From Bradyrhizobium nitroreducens (GTDB lineage: Bacteria > Pseudomonadota > Alphaproteobacteria > Rhizobiales > Xanthobacteraceae), in NCBI RefSeq assembly GCF_002776695.1, contig NZ_LFJC01000003.1, forward strand, positions 1,002,132 through 1,066,131: 64,000 nt of DNA, read 5' to 3'. The position numbers and the translations under genes were made by a program. Each line of letters starts with the position of its first letter. The stretch's first letter is position 1. A model generated the notes under the pieces. It was not told where the DNA came from. It made no database searches and worked only from the letters and a program-made list of their open reading frames with translations. This document shows, in pieces, positions 1-7,306 of the stretch.

Positions 1-1
1 G

Positions 2-1339
2 ACACGCGCCGGGGGCCTGCATGCGCGCACCATCGAGGTCCTCGATCAGCGCGGCGTCGCGGACCGCTTCCTGCGCGAAGGAAAGATCGTCCAGCTCGCC
101 GGCTTTGCCTGGACCAGGCTCGACATCGGCGATCTCCCCACAAGGCACGCTTACGGACTCGCGCTGCGGCAGAACCATGTCGAGCGCATCCTGGCCGACT
201 GGGTCGAAGAGCTCGCGGTCACGTTCTATCGCAATCGCGAGGTCACCGGCTTCGTGCAGGACGAGACCGGCGTCGATGTCTCGCTATCCGGCGGCGAGCG
301 GTTGCGCACAAACTATCTCGTCGGCTGCGACGGCGGCCGCAGCCTGGTTCGCAAGACAGCCGGCATCGATTTCCCTGGTTCCTCACCGACACTCAGCAAT
401 CTCATGGCCGAGGTCGAGATGAGCGAGGAGCCGCAGCTCGGCCTGCGCCACGATGCGCTCGGCTTTCACGGCCTCAGCAAGACGGAGAGCGGACGCGTGC
501 TGGTCGTGTTGACGGAAGCAACGCTCGCGCGAACCGGCGAGCCTGACATGCGCGATCTCAGCGATGCCCTCGTCGCGGCCTACGGCACCGATTTCGGCGT
601 GACAAATCCCGCCTGGATCTCCCGTTTCACCGATGCGGCCCGGCAGGCTTTGACTTATCGCAAGGGCCGCGTGCTGCTCGCCGGCGATGCCGCGCATATC
701 CACCACTCCGTCGGCGGGCAAGGCCTCAACCTCGGTGTGCAGGACGCCGTCAATCTCGGCTGGAAGCTGGCGCAGGTGGTGAAAGGCAGCTCGCCCGACA
801 GCCTGCTCGACAGCTACCACATCGAGCGCCATCCGGTGGCCGCGCGCGTCTTGAAGAATACCATGGCGCAGATCGCCCTGCTCCGCCGCGGCGACGATGG
901 CCTCAAGGCGGCGCGCGACACCATTGCGGAGCTGCTTGCCATGGACGAGCCGCGCAAACGTTTTGGCGCCATGATGAGCGGCCTCGACATCGCTTACGAT
1001 CTTGGCGAAGGCCACCCGCTGCTCGGCCGGCGCATGCCCGATCTCGAGCTGATGGTTGAAGGGCGGAAGCTGAGACTGTTCACGCTGCTGCATCGCGCGC
1101 GCGGCGTGATGCTCGCATTTGGCGAGCGAGGCGGCACCGATATCGCGCCCTGGAAACATCGCATCGATGTGGTCGACGCCAGCACGGTTGGCCCCTGGGA
1201 GCTGCCGGTGATCGGACAGGTCACCACGCTGGTCGCAGTGCTGGTGCGGCCGGATGGGCACGTGGCTTGGGCGGGAGACGAGAACCAATCCGGACTCGAG
1301 ACCGCATTGACGCAGTGGTTCGGGCCGCCTGCTGCCTAA
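2..1339 (+). CDS. FAD-dependent aromatic-ring hydroxylase, 5' end missing
   Basis: The window opens inside this gene. The frame is open from base 2 to TAA at 1337-1339, giving 445 visible residues. It reads as a flavin monooxygenase of the PheA/TfdB/MhpA class, which uses FAD and NAD(P)H to add one oxygen atom to an aromatic or polyketide substrate. Visible residues 4-17 (GLHARTIEVLDQRG) are the helix that follows the missing N-terminal FAD-binding fold. GDAAH near residue 227, followed by GGQGLN, is the second FAD motif. The last ~100 residues, with VLVRPDGHVAW near the end, match the thioredoxin-like C-terminal domain of this class. The substrate cannot be told, and no partner gene follows on the same strand. 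Confidence 0.9.
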   Translation, partial: TRAGGLHARTIEVLDQRGVADRFLREGKIVQLAGFAWTRLDIGDLPTRHAYGLALRQNHVERILADWVEELAVTFYRNREVTGFVQDETGVDVSLSGGERLRTNYLVGCDGGRSLVRKTAGIDFPGSSPTLSNLMAEVEMSEEPQLGLRHDALGFHGLSKTESGRVLVVLTEATLARTGEPDMRDLSDALVAAYGTDFGVTNPAWISRFTDAARQALTYRKGRVLLAGDAAHIHHSVGGQGLNLGVQDAVNLGWKLAQVVKGSSPDSLLDSYHIERHPVAARVLKNTMAQIALLRRGDDGLKAARDTIAELLAMDEPRKRFGAMMSGLDIAYDLGEGHPLLGRRMPDLELMVEGRKLRLFTLLHRARGVMLAFGERGGTDIAPWKHRIDVVDASTVGPWELPVIGQVTTLVAVLVRPDGHVAWAGDENQSGLETALTQWFGPPAA

Positions 1340-1484
1340 AGGTCGCTCTGCCGGAAGCGGCCATGCCCGTTCTTGGAGAATGTCGAGTGACCCCGCACCG
1401 CCCCATCCAGACCGAGCCAGCAGAACCACCGATTGGCCAAATTGAGATGAACCTCATCGCATCAGAAAGATGCCAGCGCCTGCT

Positions 1485-1604
1485 GACCCTTTCAAGGTCG
1501 ACAAATCTATCGATCGACCAGAGCAAGTGGTCAGTGGGAATATGCCTTTCGAGCGAGAACTCATAGAACAACGCAGCCTGTTCGACTTGTCGATGCCCCG
1601 TCAT
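1485..1604 (-). pseudogene. IS1182-family transposase, N-terminal remnant
   Basis: The minus strand from ATG 1604 encodes about 40 residues (RQVEQAALFYEFSLERHIP, then a DHLLWSIDRFVDL stretch) that match the conserved N-terminus of IS1182-like transposases, whose usual form is LFYEFSLE-HVP-DHLLRSIDRFVDL. After the VDL motif the similarity stops, although the frame stays open. The DDE catalytic core is absent, so this is a truncated insertion-sequence relic. It lies about 230 bp from the start of a serine recombinase gene, which marks this junction as a site of past insertions. Recognition is from memory of the family. No intact terminal repeats could be identified. Confidence 0.6.
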
Positions 1605-1836
1605 GATCTTCAGTCCTGCCAATTAGACAGACTGAATCATTGATCCCTCTGCGCCGCAACAGCCGCCCTTCTTCAACAGAATCGGCCACAAGCGGAACTG
1701 CTGCGTCATTCTCTGCGAAGGACAGGAAGATCGACAGCTAAGTAAGACAGGAGTGCTGATTGTATTTCAGCTCGGCCCGGTTACATTTTTCATTCAAACA
1801 ATGAGCGACTGGTGTTTGGAAGGCGCGGTCAGGGCC

Positions 1837-3453
1837 ATGTCGAAAGCTCTCATTGCACACAAAGGTCGTTCGCTTCGCCCGCAAGACAAGCGTCGCGCAG
1901 CGCAATACGTCCGGATGTCCACAGACCATCAGCAATACTCGATCGAAAATCAGGCGGCGGTTATCGCCGCGTACGCAGAACTTCACAATTTAGAGATTGT
2001 CCGCACGTATCGCGACGCGGGCGAGAGCGGACTAACAATCAGAAACAGACAAGGAATAACCAAACTAATTGATGATGTCAGTTCTCTTCAGGCGGACTTT
2101 GGGCATTTGCTGATCTTCGACGTCAGCCGCTGGGGCCGCTTTCAAGACGTCGACGAGAGCGCGCACTACGAGTTCATCTGCCGGAAAGCAGGTGTTAAAG
2201 TTACGTATTGTGCGGAACAGTTCGACAATGACGGCAGCTTACTCTCCAGCATCGTGAAGAATATCAAAAGAATTATGGCGGCTGAGTTCAGCCGGGAGCT
2301 TTCCGCGAAAGTTCACGCGGCGTCTGTCCGTCTTTCGAGGAAAGGCTTCAAAGTGGGCGGTCGAGCGCCCTTTGGGTTAGAACGACAGGTTGTGGACGAC
2401 GAGTGCCGTTGGAAAGGAACGTTAGAAGCGGGTGAGCACAAATTTCTCTCGACAGATCGGGTGAGGCTGGCTCCTGGACCAGACGAAAAGGTCGAGGTCG
2501 TCCGATGGATCTTCAATCGATATCTCGACGGGGCGTTTCAAGAAGAAATCGCCCGTGAGCTTAACAAGCGGGGCGTCTTGACCAACAGGGGAGGACCGTG
2601 GACGCAGAGCTCGATCAGCGCACTTCTGCGTCGAGAAGCCTACATTGGCAACGTGGTGTATAATAGGCTCTCGCGGAAGCTCGGAGCTAAGAGGACCACC
2701 AATCCTAAGGAGGTCTGGGTTAGGAGCGAGGGCGCCATTGAACCGATTATTGATCACATTGTCTTTAGAAGGGTGAGCAACGCTCTAGAACAACGTTGCG
2801 TCAAAATATCGGAAGAAGAAATGCTGGTGCGCCTTCGAAAACTTCTCATGAAGAAAGGGAAGTTGAGCGCGCCTATTATTGACGCTGCCCCGGGCCTTCC
2901 GTCTATGGCGACCTATCTAAAGCACTTCGGCACTCTGCGGAATCTCTACCGCATGATCGGCTATGCCGGCAATAAGAGTTACTGGGCCAAACTTGATAGG
3001 CGCAAAAGGTTGGTAGAGATTCAGCGAGGAAATGCAGCACTGCTACAAAGAGTCCTTGAGCAATCCGGGCGGAATGCCACCTTTGACTTGTCGACTGAGT
3101 GTCTCCGAGTCGATGACGCCGTGAATATCTGCTTTCGAGTATCCGCTTGCAGACGATATGTCAGAAATCCGCCAAAGTGGAAGCTCGTTCGCCGCGTAAG
3201 GTGGCCCCCAGGATGGGTTGTGGCGCTGCGACTTGCGGAGGATAATGACGCTATTCTGGATTACGTCGTGATGCCATCAACTTCGTTGTCATTTCATGGC
3301 CAGGTGTTCTGGTTCGCCGAGGCATCCTTTCTCTCTCATATGATTAAACAATTTGATTCTTTTAGGGATGTGTCTCAGTTCGTTGTCGAACGTGTTCTGA
3401 CCGAAGTAACACGTGGCAAGAGACCTAGCCTTCAGCCCATGATCAGCCGGTGA
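1837..3453 (+). CDS. Large serine recombinase (resolvase/invertase family)
   Basis: A 538-residue site-specific recombinase. Residues ~20-170 form the resolvase catalytic domain: RMSTD supplies the nucleophilic serine and SRWGRF the conserved arginines. A Recombinase domain follows (GFKVGGRAPFGLER, then a GGPWTQSSISALLRREAYIGN stretch, the usual DNA-binding signature). The C-terminal ~200 residues hold a short helix-turn-helix-like part (PSMATYLKHFGTLRNLYRMIG) and no obvious zinc ribbon. ATG 1837 was chosen because homology begins just after it; ATG 1801 in the same frame is possible, and neither has a strong ribosome site. Codon use is clearly more AT-rich than in neighbouring genes, which suggests transfer. 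No cargo genes or att sites were recognised beside it. Confidence 0.9.
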   Translation: MSKALIAHKGRSLRPQDKRRAAQYVRMSTDHQQYSIENQAAVIAAYAELHNLEIVRTYRDAGESGLTIRNRQGITKLIDDVSSLQADFGHLLIFDVSRWGRFQDVDESAHYEFICRKAGVKVTYCAEQFDNDGSLLSSIVKNIKRIMAAEFSRELSAKVHAASVRLSRKGFKVGGRAPFGLERQVVDDECRWKGTLEAGEHKFLSTDRVRLAPGPDEKVEVVRWIFNRYLDGAFQEEIARELNKRGVLTNRGGPWTQSSISALLRREAYIGNVVYNRLSRKLGAKRTTNPKEVWVRSEGAIEPIIDHIVFRRVSNALEQRCVKISEEEMLVRLRKLLMKKGKLSAPIIDAAPGLPSMATYLKHFGTLRNLYRMIGYAGNKSYWAKLDRRKRLVEIQRGNAALLQRVLEQSGRNATFDLSTECLRVDDAVNICFRVSACRRYVRNPPKWKLVRRVRWPPGWVVALRLAEDNDAILDYVVMPSTSLSFHGQVFWFAEASFLSHMIKQFDSFRDVSQFVVERVLTEVTRGKRPSLQPMISR

Positions 3454-3772
3454 GCGCGTGCCGATCGGCGCGGCACTCGCGAGATTCCGCTACTATTGAC
3501 CCGCCAAGCGGTCCCCTCAGCGACTGCCGTCACCTCTCTCAGGATGCCGGTGCGCTTTCGAGGGTTAACTATTGCGTCGCATTCAATTGAGTAAGTCGCT
3601 CAAAAAGCTCAGGAAGAGCGCTCGGAATTAGATCCCCGCGGCCTATCAAAAGATACAGACTCTCGGTCGCGGCGGGCGTAAGGTTTATACGTCACCGCAA
3701 GGCACCTGGCACAAGATCGGTGATGAGAACGCGACCAGCGCTCCCGCCCTCCTCCAACGAGGGAGCAACGCC
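3454..3772. other. Intergenic stretch, no confident gene
   Basis: No RNA gene, terminator or complete gene is visible. The plus-strand frame of the next gene stays open upstream from 3632 without a good start and gives a coding-looking peptide (GRGGRKVYTSPQGTWHKIGD), which could be the tail of a decayed gene left by the same rearrangements that brought in the recombinase. This is inference only. Confidence 0.4.
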
Positions 3773-3973
3773 ATGCTGAGGCGGCGTCGTTTCAAACAGA
3801 CCACAACACTCAACGAAAGACTCGCCGACGAAGCCGCACGCTGCCGCGACGAAGCGCGTGCGATCGCGCCGGGGCGCCGCCGCGAGATGCTGCTGCGCCG
3901 CGCGCGGCAGGACGAGACCGCCATGCAGATCGATGCCTGGCTGCGCTCGCCCGGCCTGAGGGCTCCGACATGA
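3773..3973 (+). CDS. Small helical hypothetical protein
   Basis: 66 residues, basic and arginine-rich, predicted mostly helical. Start ATG 3773 follows GAGGGAG at good spacing. Its core (LNERLADEAARCRDEA, then RREMLLRRARQDE and AWLRSPGL) aligns with the protein at 14626-14856, so the two belong to one family; the proteins at 14433-14618 and 39924-40106 look like more distant members. TGA of this gene overlaps the ATG of the next by four bases (ATGA at 3970), so the two are almost certainly co-translated. Function unknown; there is no signal peptide or membrane segment. Confidence 0.75.
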   Translation: MLRRRRFKQTTTLNERLADEAARCRDEARAIAPGRRREMLLRRARQDETAMQIDAWLRSPGLRAPT

Positions 3974-4182
3974 CGCTACAATATCGCGCTTATCTCGTCG
4001 GCGAGAACGGCGTCTTTCGTTCCGCCGAACCGTTCGAGGCTTCGTCCGATTCGTCCGCTCTCGGCTTCGCACGACAGTTCACGCGGCACGGCAAGGTCGA
4101 GGTCTGGCAGCTCGGCCGGAAGGTCGCCGTGCTGGACCCCGAGCAGCCGCTGCCGACTTCTGACGCATCAATGATCGTGTGA
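3970..4182 (+). CDS. Hypothetical protein, second gene of a two-gene operon
   Basis: 70 residues beginning MTLQYRAYLVGENGVF. The start codon overlaps the stop of the preceding gene (ATGA), which indicates translational coupling. The sequence suggests a small alpha/beta fold (hydrophobic beta strands around YRAYLVG and KVEVWQLGRKVAVL, helix around SSALGFARQFTRHG). Small proteins of this look, with a YRAYxxxxDG-like N-terminus, are frequent in Bradyrhizobium but have no assigned role. No catalytic motif is visible. Confidence 0.75.
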   Translation: MTLQYRAYLVGENGVFRSAEPFEASSDSSALGFARQFTRHGKVEVWQLGRKVAVLDPEQPLPTSDASMIV

Positions 4183-4285
4183 TTGGGGTCGCGACGCGCG
4201 CATCACGGCTTCGAGCCCGAACGTCACCTGCATCACGGGACCGGAGGCGTCGCGTGCCATGAGCGCGCCCGCTTACGCGGCCGCC

Positions 4286-4534
4286 CTACTCCTCGGCAAG
4301 CTTGCACGCGATATAGGCGTCCACCGTCTCGGCGAACGAGCGCTGCACGCCGACCGCCACATCATGCTGGTCGAGTGCGTCGCGCTGGAGCACGCGCAGG
4401 CCGCGCCCCCGCGCGCTGACCGGCGCCGTGTTCAGATATTGATCGATGGCGCCTTTGGCGAGCGGGATGGCCTTGGGATCGCCCCTGGCGATCAGGAGCC
4501 TGAGCAGGCTCTGGCATTCGGCCAAACCTGGCAT
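4286..4534 (-). CDS. Hypothetical protein
   Basis: 82 residues from ATG 4534, preceded by AGAGAGG at about nine bases. It lies 13 bases downstream of the stop of the 34-residue gene at 4548-4652 on the same strand, and its ribosome site lies within the end of that gene, so they form a small operon. The sequence (AECQSLLRLLIARGDPKAIP, then a conserved-looking RSFAETVDAYIACKLAEE tail) is helical and soluble. A plus-strand frame also stays open here, but this strand has the better start and operon context. Function unknown. Confidence 0.55.
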   Translation of the reverse strand: MPGLAECQSLLRLLIARGDPKAIPLAKGAIDQYLNTAPVSARGRGLRVLQRDALDQHDVAVGVQRSFAETVDAYIACKLAEE

Positions 4535-4547
4535 GGGTTCAGCCTCT

Positions 4548-4652
4548 CTACCTTTGCTGCGTTTTCGGCTTCGGCCGCTTCACCGGCTGGGTGTGGGTGC
4601 CGAACAGCGCCAGCAGGAACGCGACTTCTTCCTTCGAACCGATCTGGATCAT
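4548..4652 (-). CDS. 34-residue small protein with strong ribosome site
   Basis: ATG 4652 follows AAAAGGAG with six bases between, a near-ideal site. The product MIQIGSKEEVAFLLALFGTH continues with a basic QPVKRPKPKTQQR tail. It begins with a short amphipathic helix and ends in a lysine- and proline-rich stretch. It is the first gene of a pair with 4286-4534. The strength of the ribosome site is the main evidence that it is real; function is unknown. Confidence 0.6.
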   Translation of the reverse strand: MIQIGSKEEVAFLLALFGTHTQPVKRPKPKTQQR

Positions 4653-4880
4653 GATGATCTCCTTTTCGCTCCGTTGGTCGGAACCGGGCGCGAGGGAGTT
4701 CAGGACAATCGGGTTTCAGCTCTGTTTCAGCAATGTTTCGTCGCGCCGAAACGCCGATCACCAGCCGGCTAGTGTGCACAATTGAACGCAACCCGGCCGC
4801 GGCGGCCCTCCCCACTTCGCTGTTCCTTAACCGCTGCGCCATAACGTCCACCTCTCCGAGGGCTGCGGGAGTTTGGCAAA

Positions 4881-5651
4881 ATGGTCGTGAAGTGTGCGGG
4901 ATGTGCCGACGGAAAGGAGTTGCCGTTCGCATTCAAGATGGCGTTCCAGCCAATCGTCGACGTCGCCGAGAACAGGATCTGGGGCTATGAAGCACTGGTG
5001 CGCGGCCCGAACGGCGAGAACGCCCACAGCGTCCTCAGCCAGCTCACCGACGATCAGCTCTACCGCTTCGACCAGGCCGCCCGCGTCATGGCGATCGAAA
5101 CCGCAGGCAAGCTGTTTGCCGATCCGCGCGCGCGCCTCTCGATCAATTTCATGCCGAACGCCGTGTACGAGCCGCGCGCCTGCATCCAGAAATCGCTCGA
5201 GGCCGCGCGTCGGGCGAATTTCCCCGCGTCCAATCTGATGTTCGAGTTCACCGAGAACGAGCGGATGAGCGATCCCACGCATGTCGAAAACATCGTGCGC
5301 GCCTACAAGGCCCTCGGCTTCTGGACCGCGCTGGACGATTTCGGCGCCGGCTATGCCGGCCTCGGCCTGCTTGCCCGGCTGCAGCCGAATCTCATCAAGA
5401 TCGACATGGAGCTGCTGCGCGACATCCATCTCAGTCACCCCAAGCAGGTCATCGTATCGGGCGTGGCGGCCATGGCGCGCGAGCTCGATATCACGGTCTT
5501 GGCCGAGGGCGTCGAGAACGAGGCTGAACTCACGGTTCTCAGGGCCGCCGGCATCGCGCTGTTCCAGGGTTATCATTTCGCCAAGCCCGGCTTGATGTCG
5601 CTGCCGGCGGTGCGGGGGCTTGGACGGATCGACGTATCCCTCGCCGGTTGA
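4881..5651 (+). CDS. EAL-domain protein, probable c-di-GMP phosphodiesterase
   Basis: 256 residues, a stand-alone EAL domain with no membrane segment or sensor domain. The start has GGGAG nine bases upstream. Motifs for Mg2+ and c-di-GMP binding are present: EAL at residues 37-39 (GYEALVRG), the asparagine in INFMPNA, FEFTENE, DDFGAGYAGL in place of DDFGTGYSSL, IKID, and AEGVEN. The final QGYxFxxP motif appears as FQGYHFAKPG. Residues that bind metal are kept, so activity hydrolysing c-di-GMP is likely, although several positions depart from consensus. The N-terminus holds a CAGC pair (residues 5-8) that might bind metal or sense redox state. A terminator follows directly. Confidence 0.88.
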   Translation: MVVKCAGCADGKELPFAFKMAFQPIVDVAENRIWGYEALVRGPNGENAHSVLSQLTDDQLYRFDQAARVMAIETAGKLFADPRARLSINFMPNAVYEPRACIQKSLEAARRANFPASNLMFEFTENERMSDPTHVENIVRAYKALGFWTALDDFGAGYAGLGLLARLQPNLIKIDMELLRDIHLSHPKQVIVSGVAAMARELDITVLAEGVENEAELTVLRAAGIALFQGYHFAKPGLMSLPAVRGLGRIDVSLAG

Positions 5652-5692
5652 GGGCTGCTTGCCAGATTTTCCTCAAGGCCGGTTCATGACCG

Positions 5693-5725
5693 AAAGCCCG
5701 CGCGGATTGCTCCACGCGGGCTTTT
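5693..5725 (+). terminator. Rho-independent terminator of the EAL gene
   Basis: Inverted repeat AAAGCCCGCG / CGCGGGCTTT around a short loop, ending in TTTT, 42 bases after the stop codon at 5651. Confidence 0.8.
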
Positions 5726-5756
5726 GCTTGCCGCTTGCGCGGACTTTCCACGAAGA

Positions 5757-5785
5757 CCCGGCGCCGTGAGTCCACGGCGCCGGGG
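5757..5785 (-). terminator. Hairpin downstream of the 26-residue membrane protein gene
   Basis: A 12-bp perfect stem (CCCGGCGCCGTG / CACGGCGCCGGG) with a 4-base loop lies just after the stop of the minus-strand gene ending at 5793. The T tract on the minus strand is weak, so it may act as a transcript-end stabiliser rather than a strong terminator. Confidence 0.5.
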
Positions 5786-5792
5786 CCTTGCC

Positions 5793-5873
5793 TCAGTGCA
5801 TGTGGCCGATCAGATAAACGCCGCCACCGAGAACGATCACGGCCGGGACGGCCCAAAGCAAAAGTACAGGCAT
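5793..5873 (-). CDS. 26-residue single-span membrane protein
   Basis: MPVLLLWAVPAVIVLGGGVY plus LIGHMH: one transmembrane helix with a short histidine-containing tail. The ATG at 5873 follows GAGGAG at eight bases; an in-frame ATG two codons upstream (5879) is too close to that site. A strong hairpin lies directly downstream and the gene follows the exported-protein gene at 5885-6112 with only 11 bases between, so they are probably one transcript under the EcfG-like promoter at 6158-6182. Tiny membrane proteins of this form occur widely in rhizobia, but their role is unknown. Confidence 0.65.
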   Translation of the reverse strand: MPVLLLWAVPAVIVLGGGVYLIGHMH

Positions 5874-5884
5874 CGCCATTCTCC

Positions 5885-6112
5885 TCAGTTCGACGTGCAA
5901 ACCTTGACGGTCTTCATGCCCGCCTCGGCTTCAGTCCTGGTCTTGTAGACGGTGTCGCCGCTGACGACGGTGGTTTCCGTAGTCGTCGGCTTCGCCTCCG
6001 TGATGGTGCATTTCTTGGTCTTGACGTCCTGCACCACGTAGAACGACTGCGCGAATGCGGGAGCCGCGACCGACGTCAGAACGGCAGCGGCAATGATGGT
6101 CTTGATGTTCAT
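5885..6112 (-). CDS. Small exported protein
   Basis: 75 residues from ATG 6112, behind an excellent ribosome site (GGAGGAGG, five bases). An N-terminal signal peptide (MNIKTIIAAAVLTSVAAPAFA) is cut after AFA, leaving a ~54-residue periplasmic protein with two cysteines (one in KKCTI, one near the C-terminus in KVCTSN) that could form a disulphide. A YVVQDVKTKKCTI segment and a TRTEAEAGMKTV segment are typical of short exported stress proteins in Bradyrhizobium. A GGAAC-N17-GTT promoter lies 46 bases upstream of the start, so control by the general stress response is likely. Confidence 0.75.
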   Translation of the reverse strand: MNIKTIIAAAVLTSVAAPAFAQSFYVVQDVKTKKCTITEAKPTTTETTVVSGDTVYKTRTEAEAGMKTVKVCTSN

Positions 6113-6157
6113 CGTGTCCTCCTCCAGCAGCCCGGTCATCCGGGTCTGTCTGTTTCA

Positions 6158-6182
6158 AACATCGAAAATTGCCACTTGTTCC
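6158..6182 (-). promoter_or_regulatory. EcfG-type (general stress sigma) promoter
   Basis: On the minus strand GGAAC (6182-6178) and GTT (6160-6158) are separated by exactly 17 bases, the published alphaproteobacterial EcfG/SigT spacing. Transcription would start near 6150, 38 bases before the ATG of the exported-protein gene. Confidence 0.6.
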
Positions 6183-6239
6183 CGGTCGAGAACGAACCAA
6201 CTCGCGCCGCCCGCGTTGATGCGGAGACCGGAGGCTTCG

Positions 6240-6434
6240 ATGCTGGATTTGAGACTTGTGGCGACTTCGCTGGCGTTGCTGATTGCACTGCTGTCCGCGG
6301 CTCTGGCCGATCCCGCCAAGGATCAAGCTCAGCCCGCTGCTCAAGGCGCCGCAGAAGCGCGCCCGATCCGAGTCATCCTTCCCGCGCCTTGGGAGCCTGC
6401 CACGAAGCAAGCCCAAGCGCAGTCCGTGAAGTGA
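6240..6434 (+). CDS. Small exported proline/alanine-rich protein
   Basis: 64 residues from ATG 6240, with GGAGG five bases upstream. Residues 1-22 form a signal peptide (LRLVATSLALLIALLSAALA, probable cut before DPAK). The mature part is short, rich in alanine, glutamine and proline, and has one hydrophobic stretch (RPIRVILPAPWEPA). It is divergent from the exported-protein gene at 5885-6112. No domain is recognised; location in the periplasm is inferred from the leader. Confidence 0.6.
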   Translation: MLDLRLVATSLALLIALLSAALADPAKDQAQPAAQGAAEARPIRVILPAPWEPATKQAQAQSVK

Positions 6435-6527
6435 CGCGCCTCTCAGTCTTTCGTGCCGCATCGATTGATGCGTCGGCAAAATAGAATACGTCTGCGCTGT
6501 CCTGCGGCTCCGTTCGGCTCAGCGGCG

Positions 6528-6701
6528 CTACCGCCAGATCTCTTCCCTGCACGTGTCGCACCGGTAGACCAGGATCTGCCTGTCCTGCTTCACGTCGAGC
6601 ACCGAGGTGACGAAGCGCGATGGCGTGTGGCAGCCGGGGCAGGAAGGCCCCGTCTGTGGAGGTCGCTGTACGAGACGCTCTGCCTGGCTTTTGTCGGTCA
6701 T
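6528..6701 (-). CDS. Small zinc-ribbon-like protein
   Basis: 57 residues from ATG 6701. Four cysteines in two pairs (CPGCHTP and YRCDTCREE) predict a zinc ribbon of the kind that binds nucleic acid or stabilises a small fold. A candidate promoter (6728-6752, minus strand) is placed so that the leader would be about 20 bases. Longer readings of the frame upstream pass through that promoter motif and are not favoured. The target is unknown. Confidence 0.55.
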   Translation of the reverse strand: MTDKSQAERLVQRPPQTGPSCPGCHTPSRFVTSVLDVKQDRQILVYRCDTCREEIWR

Positions 6702-6727
6702 GGCGGTCCACGGAAAACACCTGGTTC

Positions 6728-6752
6728 CTAAGTACCAAAGTGAACAATTGTT
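6728..6752 (-). promoter_or_regulatory. Candidate EcfG-like promoter in a 32-bp motif shared with 15562-15593
   Basis: GGAAC (6752-6748) is followed after 17 bases by CTT (6730-6728), one base away from the EcfG -10 (GTT). The whole 32-base segment 6752-6721 recurs at 15562-15593 on the plus strand with only a handful of differences, each time just upstream of a small gene. Confidence 0.35.
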
Positions 6753-6962
6753 CCTAACCCCGCGGTCCGAACAAGAACGCGGTCGTGAGCTCTTCAAACA
6801 CGCGCGAGCTCGCACGCCTTCGATACGTTCGTTGACCGAGCTTGCATCGATGCAAGGAGCGAACGCGAAGACAGCTGCGGCACTCGGAAGCTTCGAACGC
6901 GAGCAACCAATTCGAGTCTCACCTGTTGTCGCCGACACATTCACTTGCCGGAGGACAAAAAA

Positions 6963-7283
6963 ATGCGACGTCTCACTCTACTCGCCACGACCATGTTGCT
7001 GCTCGCAGCGGTGCCTGCGGGCGCGCAGCCGCAGCCTGCGCAAAGCGGGCCGGGCAACAACGCCGTCAACAGCTCGGACCGGAACAATTCCAACAAACCG
7101 GTCGCCGGCCGCAACAGCTTTACCGAAGGCCAGGCGAAGTCGAAGATCGAAGAGGCGGGATATTCCAACGTCTCCGGCCTGAAGAAGGACGACCAGGGCG
7201 TCTGGCGCGGCAAGGCCGACAAGGCCGGCACCAAGACCGACGTCAGCCTGGACTTCCAGGGCAACGTCAACCCCGCGAAGTAA
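6963..7283 (+). CDS. Exported PepSY-like small protein
   Basis: 106 residues from ATG 6963, with GGAGG at eight bases. A signal peptide (MRRLTLLATTMLLLAAVPAGA, cut before QPQP) and a low-complexity asparagine/serine-rich linker (residues ~30-48) lead to a C-terminal domain of about 55 residues: FTEGQAKSKIEEAGYSNVSG, then LKKDDQGVWRGKA and a DVSLDFQGNV strand. The helix-strand pattern with an ARxxLExxGY-like helix resembles PepSY/YpeB-type domains, which act in the periplasm. It is followed closely (23 bases) by the glycine-zipper gene at 7307, so the two probably form an operon. Confidence 0.7.
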   Translation: MRRLTLLATTMLLLAAVPAGAQPQPAQSGPGNNAVNSSDRNNSNKPVAGRNSFTEGQAKSKIEEAGYSNVSGLKKDDQGVWRGKADKAGTKTDVSLDFQGNVNPAK

Positions 7284-7306
7284 CGAACCAATCAGGAGAC
7301 CAAGCA

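Noticed and set aside
3454..3700. tRNA or att site next to the serine recombinase
   Set aside because: No cloverleaf-forming segment or paired direct repeats could be found on either side of the gene.
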